Assembly (NCBI GenBank): GCA_037443885.1
Contig: JBBINN010000034.1
Span: 1-20,112, forward strand
Direction of reading: 5' to 3'
DNA: 20,112 nucleotides
Origin: SG8-30 sp037443885
GTDB lineage: Bacteria; Pseudomonadota; Gammaproteobacteria; Steroidobacterales; Steroidobacteraceae
Notes under the pieces: model-generated
The model's input: only the letters and a program-made list of their open reading frames with translations
The model's database searches: none
Told to the model about the DNA's origin: nothing
Made by a program: the position numbers and the translations under genes
Shown here: positions 8,411 through 13,400 of the stretch, one piece after another
Layout of the letters: each line of letters starts with the position of its first letter
Position numbering within the stretch: position 1 is the first letter of the stretch

Positions 8411-8745
8411 TGGAAGCGCTGTTCGCCGCCGCCCTGGGTCTGCTGGTCGCCGCCGGCGTCTACCTGACGCTTCGGCCGCGCCTGTTCTCCGTGCTGCTCG
8501 GTCTCACGCTGCTGTCCTACGCGGTCAACCTGTTCCTGCTGGCGAGCGGCGGTCTGCTTGCCGGCCGTCTGCCGCTGACCGACCAGCCCCCGCCCTGGCC
8601 GGATCCACTGCCGCAGGCGCTGATCCTCACGGCGATTGTCATCAGCTTCGGCATGACGGCTTTCCTGATCGTTCTGTCCCTGCGTGCGGTCGCCGAGACG
8701 GGGCACGACCACGTCGAGGGGCGGGAAGAGGAGGGCGGCAGGTGA
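8410..8745 (+). CDS. mrpC: Mrp antiporter subunit C
   Basis: A 111-residue protein homologous to MrpC/MnhC/PhaC and to complex I subunit NuoK. Three transmembrane helices are visible (about 3-21, 27-49 and 70-94). The second helix carries the Leu-Ser-Tyr-Ala-Val-Asn-Leu stretch, and the PDPLPQALILTAIVISFGMTA motif before and in helix 3 is diagnostic of the family. Its ATG overlaps the mrpA stop by one base (TGATG), and GGAG lies just upstream inside mrpA, implying coupled translation. The C-terminal tail after helix 3 is short, charged and His/Glu-rich. MrpC is an obligatory part of the hetero-oligomeric antiporter complex in the inner membrane. Confidence 0.95.
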   Translation: MEALFAAALGLLVAAGVYLTLRPRLFSVLLGLTLLSYAVNLFLLASGGLLAGRLPLTDQPPPWPDPLPQALILTAIVISFGMTAFLIVLSLRAVAETGHDHVEGREEEGGR

Positions 8746-10250
8746 ACCTTCTGCTGGTCGCGCCGCTGCTCGTGCCGCTCGCAGGTGGCGTGCTCGCGCT
8801 GCTCGTCCGCAGTCCCTCGGCGGAGCGCGCGATCGGCGTCGGCAGCGCGTTCGCGCTGCTGGCCGTGGCGGTGGCGCTGTTCGGGGTCGCGCTGGAGCAG
8901 GGCTATGCGACGTCGCAGATGGGCGAGTGGCCCGTGCCCTTCGGCATCACGCTGGTGCTGGACCGGCTGGCCGCGACGATGCTGCTGGTGACGGCCGTGC
9001 TCGCGGTTGCGGTTACGCTCAACGCGCTCGGCGGCGCGGACACGCGCGGCCGGCACTTCCACGCGCTGGTCCAGTTCCAGCTGCTGGGCGTGAACGGCGC
9101 GTTCCTGACCGGCGACCTGTTCAACCTGTTCGTGTTCTTCGAAGTGCTGCTGATCGCGTCCTATGCGCTCCTGATGCACGGCGCGCGGCCGGAGCGGACA
9201 GTTGCCACGGTGCACGTCGCGGTGCTCAACCTGCTCGGGTCGACGCTGTTCCTGGTCGCCGTGGGTTGCATCTACGCGGCGGCCGGCTCGCTCAACCTGG
9301 CCGACCTGGCCGAGCGCGCGGCCACGCTGCCGGCGGACCGCGAAGGGCTCTGGCGCGCGGGCGCCTGGCTGCTCGTCGTGGTGTTCGCGCTGAAGGCGGC
9401 GCTGCTGCCTCTCGGCTTCTGGCTGCCGACCGCGTATGCCGCGGCCGATGGCACCGTGGCGGCGCTGTTCGCGATCCTCACCAAGGTCGGCGTGGTCGCC
9501 ATCCTCCGGACGGGCACGCTGCTCTTCGGTGACATCGGCCTCGAGCCCGTCGTGCTGGCGCTCGCGATCGCGACACTGGCGCTCGGTGCCGTCGGGATGA
9601 TGGCGGCGCGGCGCCTCTCGCAGCTGGCCGCCTACGCGGTGGTGCTGTCGGTCGGGACGCTGCTCCTGGCGGTGAGCCTGTCCACGCGTGCGAGCATCGC
9701 GGCCGCGGTCTTCTACCTCATGCAGGGCACCGTGGCCAGCGCCGGCCTGTTCCTCATCGCCGAGCGCGTCGGGCTCCTGCGCGGCGCCTCGGCCGACCGG
9801 CTGGTGCCGGCCACGGAGATCCGCGGCCGGCTCGCGCTGCCGCTTGCCTTCCTCGTGACCGCCGTCGCGATCGCCGGCTTGCCGCCCTTCGGCGGCTTCA
9901 TCGCCAAGGTGGCGCTGCTCGACGCGGCGGCGGACGCGGGCCGGGCCGCCTGGGTGTTTCCGGCGATCCTCGTGACGACGCTGCTCGCCATCGTCGCGCT
10001 GGCGCGGGCGGGCAGCATCCTGTTCTGGAAGTCCGCGAGCGGGGTGGGGCGCGAGGAGCCCGCGGGCCGCCTTGCGGGCGCGGCGGCCGCGGCGCTCGGC
10101 ATCGGCACGCTGCTGCTGGCGACATCGCCGCTGGTGTTCTACGGCGGCGCGGCCATGGAACACGCGCACGCGACGGCCGCACAGCTGCTCGATCCGGCGG
10201 CCTACGTGCGCGCGGTGCACGCGGGTGACCCGACCCGGGAGGCGCCCTGA
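8742..10250 (+). CDS. mrpD: Mrp antiporter subunit D
   Basis: A 502-residue polytopic protein, the second antiporter-like subunit of the Mrp complex and related to NuoM/NuoN. Glu134 in FVFFEVLLIASY and Lys218 in FALKAALLPLGFWLP occupy the positions of the essential proton-translocation pair. The broken-helix loop ending in YAAADGTVAALFA and the LTKVGVVAILR helix follow. GTG is the start: it overlaps the mrpC stop (GTGA) and is preceded by AGGAGGG six bases upstream. The protein is of normal family length. The C-terminal tail after the last helix is hydrophilic. Confidence 0.95.
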   Translation: MNLLLVAPLLVPLAGGVLALLVRSPSAERAIGVGSAFALLAVAVALFGVALEQGYATSQMGEWPVPFGITLVLDRLAATMLLVTAVLAVAVTLNALGGADTRGRHFHALVQFQLLGVNGAFLTGDLFNLFVFFEVLLIASYALLMHGARPERTVATVHVAVLNLLGSTLFLVAVGCIYAAAGSLNLADLAERAATLPADREGLWRAGAWLLVVVFALKAALLPLGFWLPTAYAAADGTVAALFAILTKVGVVAILRTGTLLFGDIGLEPVVLALAIATLALGAVGMMAARRLSQLAAYAVVLSVGTLLLAVSLSTRASIAAAVFYLMQGTVASAGLFLIAERVGLLRGASADRLVPATEIRGRLALPLAFLVTAVAIAGLPPFGGFIAKVALLDAAADAGRAAWVFPAILVTTLLAIVALARAGSILFWKSASGVGREEPAGRLAGAAAAALGIGTLLLATSPLVFYGGAAMEHAHATAAQLLDPAAYVRAVHAGDPTREAP

Positions 10251-10741
10251 TGTCGCTGCGACGCCTCCTGCCGCATCCCTGGCGCAGCCTCGGCGTGCTG
10301 GTGCTCTGGCTGCTGCTCAACAACTCGCTGCACCCGGGACACATCGTGCTGGGCGCGGCGGTCGGCTGGCTGCTGCCGCTCGTCACCGCGCGGTTCTGGC
10401 CGGCGACGGTCGCCATAAGGCGGCCCTGGCGTGTTGCCGCCTTCACCACGATGGTGATCTACGACGTAGTCGTCGCGAACCTGCGCGTCGCCCGTGCGGT
10501 GCTGGGGCCGGTACGACGACTGCGCCCCGGCTTCGCCCGGGTGCCGCTCGACCTGACCACGGATGTGGGCATCACCGTCCTCGCCCAGACCGTCACGCTG
10601 ACGCCCGGGACGCTGTCGGCGGACCTCTCGCCGGACCGGCGTACCCTCATCGTCCACTACCTCGACGAGCCGGACGCCGAGTCGGTCGTGGCCGCCATCA
10701 AGTCGCGCTACGAGCGCCCACTGAAGGAGATCTTCGGGTGA
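10250..10741 (+). CDS. mrpE: Mrp antiporter subunit E
   Basis: A 163-residue protein of the MrpE/MnhE family. Hydrophobic helices at about 14-32 and 34-50 are followed by a third weaker one at about 60-78. A cytoplasmic domain carries the family hallmark TVTLTPGTLSADLSPDRRTL and a LIVHYLDEPD segment. The ATG overlaps the mrpD stop by one base, with GGGAGG seven bases upstream. MrpE is needed for full activity and stability of the complex but is not itself antiporter-like. Confidence 0.95.
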   Translation: MSLRRLLPHPWRSLGVLVLWLLLNNSLHPGHIVLGAAVGWLLPLVTARFWPATVAIRRPWRVAAFTTMVIYDVVVANLRVARAVLGPVRRLRPGFARVPLDLTTDVGITVLAQTVTLTPGTLSADLSPDRRTLIVHYLDEPDAESVVAAIKSRYERPLKEIFG

Positions 10742-11007
10742 TCTCCGTCGCCGTGGACATCGCGAGCGTCCTGATCGGACTGGCCATGCTGCTGGCCTTC
10801 TGGCGGCTGCTGCGCGGGCCCGACATCGTGGATCGTGTGATCGCCATCGACACGCTGTACATCAACGCCTGCACGCTGCTGCTCGCCTACGGCATAGCCG
10901 GCGACAGCGCGCTGCATTTCGAGGCGTCGCTGGTCATCGCGCTGCTGGGCTTCCTGACCACGGTGGCCTTCGCCAAGTACCTGCTGCGCGGCGACATCAT
11001 GGAGTAG
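10738..11007 (+). CDS. mrpF: Mrp antiporter subunit F
   Basis: An 89-residue protein with three transmembrane helices, of the MrpF/MnhF family. The GPDIVDRVIAIDTL motif between helices 1 and 2 contains Asp32, in the family's conserved acidic position, and the last helix ends in TTVAFAKYLLRGDI. GTG is the start: it overlaps the mrpE stop (GTGA) and is preceded by AAGGAGA at a seven-base spacing, the best ribosome binding site in the operon. Confidence 0.94.
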   Translation: MISVAVDIASVLIGLAMLLAFWRLLRGPDIVDRVIAIDTLYINACTLLLAYGIAGDSALHFEASLVIALLGFLTTVAFAKYLLRGDIME

Positions 11008-11012
11008 CCGGC

Positions 11013-11327
11013 ATGAAGGAATTCGTACTGTCGTTCCTGATCGTGGCCGGTGCGGCCTTCTGCTTCCTCGGCTCGCTCGGCCTTGCACGGCTTCCCGACA
11101 CCTTCACCCGCCTGCACGGGCCGAGCAAGGCAACCACGCTCGGGATCGGCTGCATGGCGCTCGCGTCGCTGGTGTGGTTCACGGTCACGCGCCGTGAGCC
11201 CTCGGTGCACGAACTGCTGGTGATCGTATTCGTCGTGATGACCACGCCGATCAGCGCGCACCTGGTCGCGCGGGCGGCGCTCCACCGCCGACTGCCGGTG
11301 TGGCGCGGGGAGGCTCCGCCGCAGTGA
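11013..11327 (+). CDS. mrpG: Mrp antiporter subunit G
   Basis: A 104-residue protein with three transmembrane helices, of the MrpG/MnhG family. The conserved segment GSLGLARLPDTFTRLHGPSK after helix 1 and the VMTTPISAHLVARAA stretch in helix 3 are clear family marks. The ATG lies five bases after the mrpF stop, with GGAG eight bases upstream overlapping the end of mrpF. It is the last canonical subunit, so the operon is complete in the order AB-C-D-E-F-G. The next gene starts inside its stop codon. Confidence 0.94.
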   Translation: MKEFVLSFLIVAGAAFCFLGSLGLARLPDTFTRLHGPSKATTLGIGCMALASLVWFTVTRREPSVHELLVIVFVVMTTPISAHLVARAALHRRLPVWRGEAPPQ

Positions 11328-12097
11328 GGCTTCGCGCACTGCTGCTCGTGGCGGCCTGTCTCGCCGCGTCCGCCTGCAGCCGCCATGACGCTGCGTGGCG
11401 CCAGGCCGAATCCCAGGGCACGGAGTCCGGATACCAGACCTACCTTGAAGCCTACCCGGACGGGCTCAGTGCCCATGAGGCGAGGCGGCGCCTGGCGAGC
11501 CTGCAGGACGACCGCGAGTGGTCTCGCGCCGAGCGCCTCGGCACACCGGAGTCCTACCAGCGCTACCTCGCGCGTTTCCCGGAAGGTACGCGCGTGCAGG
11601 TGGCGCGCGAGCGGCTCGCCGTGTTCCTCGAGCCGCCGCTGCCGTTGGTGCTGCGCGAACCCGCAGCGGTACCCGAACCCGAACCCGAGCCCGAGCCCGG
11701 GGATGGCGTGGGTGAGAACTACACGCCGGTCGACCCTGCCTACCCGGCGGTCATCGAGCCCGATGCTTCGGATGTCCTTGCTGCGGCGATGGCGCCAGAT
11801 ACGGGCGTGCCGGCGCCGTCCGTGCCGGAACACTGGCTGCAGCTCGGAGCCTTCGTCGGCGGCGAGGCCGCGGCCGAGGCCGCCTGGCAGCGTCTCGCGG
11901 CGGAACACGGGGAAGCGCTGGGCGGGCTCGGCCATCGCATCATCCGCGCGCCGCTCGACAGCGGCGACCTGTGGCGCCTGTTCGCGGGGCCGGTGACGGC
12001 CGCGGAGGGCGACGCCCGCTGCGGCGGGATCCGGCTCGCTGGCGGCAGCTGCCTGCTGCGCGCCGGGCCGCAGGTCATGAACCGCGTCACAAACTGA
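11324..12097 (+). CDS. SPOR-domain lipoprotein coupled to the Mrp operon
   Basis: A 257-residue protein. The N-terminus is a lipoprotein signal peptide (MRLR, hydrophobic run, ASAC) with Cys18 as the likely lipidation site. Two copies of a 36-residue helical repeat follow (about 23-59 and 60-95), each with Trp, a GT/SYQ-YL core, a Tyr/Phe-Pro-(Asp/Glu)-Gly turn and Ala-Arg-Arg-Leu-type helix ends. A Pro-Glu repeat linker lies near 117-126. Residues about 175-250 look like a SPOR domain (HWLQLGAF at the start, LFAGPV near the end, and two cysteines in the last strand region), a fold that binds denuded peptidoglycan glycan strands at division sites. GTG overlaps the mrpG stop (GTGA), with GGGGAGG 11 bases upstream. 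The SPOR call rests on motif spacing and is not certain. Confidence 0.8.
   Translation: MRLRALLLVAACLAASACSRHDAAWRQAESQGTESGYQTYLEAYPDGLSAHEARRRLASLQDDREWSRAERLGTPESYQRYLARFPEGTRVQVARERLAVFLEPPLPLVLREPAAVPEPEPEPEPGDGVGENYTPVDPAYPAVIEPDASDVLAAAMAPDTGVPAPSVPEHWLQLGAFVGGEAAAEAAWQRLAAEHGEALGGLGHRIIRAPLDSGDLWRLFAGPVTAAEGDARCGGIRLAGGSCLLRAGPQVMNRVTN
11672..11701 (+). repeat. Hexanucleotide CCCGAR repeat encoding Pro-Glu linker
   Basis: Four units of CCCGAA/CCCGAG in tandem, with a fifth degenerate unit (CCCGGG), encode alternating Pro-Glu in the linker of the SPOR lipoprotein. Such linkers are common between lipid anchor and peptidoglycan-binding domain. Unit-number change would keep the frame. 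Confidence 0.75.
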
Positions 12098-12109
12098 CGC
12101 TCAACGTCA
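12085..12109. promoter_or_regulatory. Three phased TGACG half-sites, candidate enhancer (UAS) for the sigma-54 promoter
   Basis: CGTCA (12085-12089), TGACG (12095-12099) and CGTCA (12105-12109) lie exactly ten bases apart in alternating orientation. This makes two overlapping inverted repeats, each with a five-base spacer. The set is centred about 91 bases before the predicted sigma-54 start site, where bacterial enhancer-binding proteins usually bind. The middle half-site includes the TGA stop of the SPOR gene. A second hairpin, CAGCCG/CGGCTG (12108-12126), overlaps the right end; without a T run it is a poor terminator. Confidence 0.45.
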
Positions 12110-12130
12110 GCCGGCCTGCGCGGCTGCCTG

Positions 12131-12143
12131 TAAGTGATTGATC
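12131..12143 (-). promoter_or_regulatory. IHF-like binding site between UAS and sigma-54 promoter
   Basis: The minus strand reads GATCAATCACTTA. It matches the IHF consensus WATCAANNNNTTR at every defined position except the first. It lies about 50 bases before the predicted start site, between the half-site array and the -24/-12 elements, where IHF bends DNA to bring activator and polymerase together. Confidence 0.5.
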
Positions 12144-12161
12144 CTGCAAGCTGGCCTTGGC

Positions 12162-12177
12162 TGGCACGCGCCTTGCT
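12162..12177 (+). promoter_or_regulatory. Sigma-54 (RpoN) -24/-12 promoter
   Basis: TGGCACG-CGCC-TTGCT matches the core sigma-54 consensus TGGCACG-N4-TTGCW without a mismatch. The invariant GG and GC have the required spacing. The predicted start site is near 12188, giving a leader of about 28 bases before the ATG of the 67-residue gene. The element lies in non-coding DNA and points at that gene. Confidence 0.82.
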
Positions 12178-12215
12178 TTGCTCAGGGTGAGATCCCGAGA
12201 AGGCAGGTTGCGATC

Positions 12216-12419
12216 ATGGACGAGAACGAGGTCATCGCCGTGCTGCTGTCCGGCTACGACGACGACGGCCGTCAGCGGGCCACGGTCCTGCTGCGCGACG
12301 GCCAGGGCCACGTGAGCCTGCGCCACATGACCGGACCCGAGGCTGCCAACGAGCCCTGCACGGCTCGCAAGATCTACCGGCCCGGCCGTCCGATCCTCGA
12401 TCCCGCCCGCGCGAAGTGA
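12216..12419 (+). CDS. 67-residue orphan protein under sigma-54 control
   Basis: I do not recognise this protein. It begins MDENEVIAVLLSGYDDDGRQ, preceded by an AAGGCAGG ribosome binding site eight bases from the ATG. The N-terminal half looks like beta strands with an acidic turn (YDDDG), a second strand (ATVLLRDG) and a third (HVSLRHM). The C-terminal third is Pro/Arg-rich and basic, with one cysteine near residue 48. There is no signal peptide or membrane segment, so it is probably cytoplasmic. It is preceded by a sigma-54 promoter, an IHF-like site and half-sites, and is followed by the convergent vapC gene 129 bases on. It appears to be a single-gene unit. Its reality as a gene rests mainly on the promoter and ribosome binding site. 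Confidence 0.72.
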   Translation: MDENEVIAVLLSGYDDDGRQRATVLLRDGQGHVSLRHMTGPEAANEPCTARKIYRPGRPILDPARAK

Positions 12420-12548
12420 TGGGTTACGAGCTGGAGTGGGTGGGCGCGACGCACTGAGCGCCGCGCAGCGAAGGGAGTTTGCTCACGGTTGCCGGCTCAC
12501 AGGGACGTGGGCCGGCGGCCGACCATCGCGTGCCGACCGGCAGCGTCC

Positions 12549-12932
12549 TCAGACCTGCCGCACCGCCCGAATCCTGCCGCCCGCCTTTGCGAGCGCCCGG
12601 TCGAAGGTGACGAATTCGGCGTCGGCAGGCGCGCGAGCGAGATGCAGGGCGTCGGCCAGCTCGAGCCCGTGGCCAGCGGCATCCAGTGCCGCGGCAACCG
12701 CCGCCGGATTCTCTGCGTGGACATTGGGCAACCCGAGGAGGGACCGCAATGCCCTGGCGGCATCGTCCGTGTCCAGCCCGTAGACCGATTCGAGCACCCA
12801 GGCCGTTTCGAGCAGCACCGTCACGCCGATCCAGATCTCGTCGGTTTCGAAGAGCCGGCGTGCCGCTGCGCCCTGGCGCGGATCGTCGTTGACCAGCAGC
12901 CGCACGACGACGTTCGTATCGACCGCGAGCAC
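12549..12932 (-). CDS. vapC: VapC-family PIN-domain toxin
   Basis: A 127-residue single-domain PIN protein of the VapC type, a Mg2+-dependent ribonuclease. The acidic active-site quartet is complete: Asp5 in AVDTNVVVRLL, Glu42 in LLETAW, Asp94 in LELADALHLA and Asp111 in VTFDRAL. The start is GTG, seven bases after the antitoxin stop codon begins its last base; only six bases separate the two genes. I see no separate ribosome binding site, so translation probably depends on the upstream antitoxin gene, as is common in such pairs. The toxin appears intact. The RNA target cannot be read from sequence. Confidence 0.92.
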   Translation of the reverse strand: MLAVDTNVVVRLLVNDDPRQGAAARRLFETDEIWIGVTVLLETAWVLESVYGLDTDDAARALRSLLGLPNVHAENPAAVAAALDAAGHGLELADALHLARAPADAEFVTFDRALAKAGGRIRAVRQV

Positions 12933-12938
12933 GGCCAG

Positions 12939-13208
12939 CTAACGCCGGGTCGCAACCCGCTGTCGCCGCGCGACCGCGGTGCGTATGCCTGCATCCATGT
13001 CCTCGAGGGTCCTCGCCGGGCCTCCGAAGGACACTGAGCCGGCAACGTCGCCAAGACGGGTCTTCGGGAAAGGCGCCCTAGCCCGCAGCCGCACGCCATC
13101 GGCAGTCGACTCGACCTCGAGCTCGGTGCCGGGCATCCAGCCGTGCTCGTCCCGTACGGATTTCGGCAGGACGACCTGGCCCTTCGACGACAGCTTGGTG
13201 GTTTCCAT
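12939..13208 (-). CDS. vapB: AbrB/SpoVT-type antitoxin of the VapBC pair
   Basis: An 89-residue protein. Residues 1-45 are a swapped-hairpin AbrB/MazE/SpoVT DNA-binding domain, recognisable from KLSSKGQVVLPKSVRDEHGW and the following LEVE...GVRLR strands. The C-terminal half (about 50-89) is a charged tail with SVSFGG and LEDMDAGI, which in this family wraps the PIN toxin's active site. It sits directly before vapC and shares its transcript. The ATG has no Shine-Dalgarno sequence, but a strong promoter puts +1 on the ATG, suggesting a leaderless message. The pair normally represses its own promoter through the AbrB domain. Confidence 0.92.
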   Translation of the reverse strand: METTKLSSKGQVVLPKSVRDEHGWMPGTELEVESTADGVRLRARAPFPKTRLGDVAGSVSFGGPARTLEDMDAGIRTAVARRQRVATRR

Positions 13209-13214
13209 GGGTTG

Positions 13215-13243
13215 ATCGTAAGACGAGGTAAGACAGGCGTCAA
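13215..13243 (-). promoter_or_regulatory. vapBC promoter, predicted leaderless, with operator repeats in the spacer
   Basis: On the minus strand, TTGACG, a 17-base spacer and TACGAT are followed by six bases (CAACCC) and the vapB ATG, so +1 is predicted at the A of the ATG. The spacer and the edge of the -10 carry two tandem ten-base units sharing GTCTTAC (plus-strand positions 13218-13227 and 13228-13237). These are well placed for repression by VapB or the VapBC complex. Confidence 0.6.
13218..13237. repeat. Tandem 10-bp direct repeat, candidate VapB operator
   Basis: GTAAGACGAG is followed immediately by GTAAGACAGG, with eight of ten bases identical including GTAAGAC. The ten-base period places both copies on the same face of the helix. 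The pair fills the space between the -35 and -10 of the vapBC promoter. Confidence 0.55.
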
Positions 13244-13349
13244 GGGCCGAGGTTCAGCTCCCGGCAATGCGTAGCAACGGAATTGAGGCACCGGCGAATG
13301 CCGATGGACGGGCACCGAGAGGTGTCGCGCCGCCCAGGGCGATGCAGCT

Positions 13350-13400
13350 GAAGATCGAGAGCAGGTTTGCCAGCCTGCGAGCCTGGCGCCGGCGATCTTC
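13350..13400 (-). terminator. Nested hairpin at the end of the ThDP-enzyme gene
   Basis: GAAGATCG (13350-13357) and CGATCTTC (13393-13400) form a perfect 8-bp stem that begins within the stop codon of the enzyme gene. An inner 5-bp stem, GCAGG/CCTGC (13361-13365, 13374-13378), lies inside. There is no T run after it on the minus strand, so factor-independent termination is doubtful. It may protect the 3' end or mark a Rho-dependent end. Confidence 0.3.

Noticed and set aside
5815..8745. A 976-codon open frame on the same strand as mrpA in another frame
   Set aside because: Its product is Arg/Ala-rich and without membrane segments or motifs. The mrpA frame shows all antiporter signatures, so this is a composition artefact.
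12419..12457. A 12-codon open frame whose ATG overlaps the stop of the 67-residue gene
   Set aside because: It is too short and has no supporting motif; the TGATG overlap alone is weak evidence.
12420..12548. GC-rich inverted repeats between the 67-residue gene and vapC
   Set aside because: Several short GGCC/GCCGGC repeats can pair, but none has a T run on either strand or a clear symmetric layout. I cannot support a bidirectional terminator.
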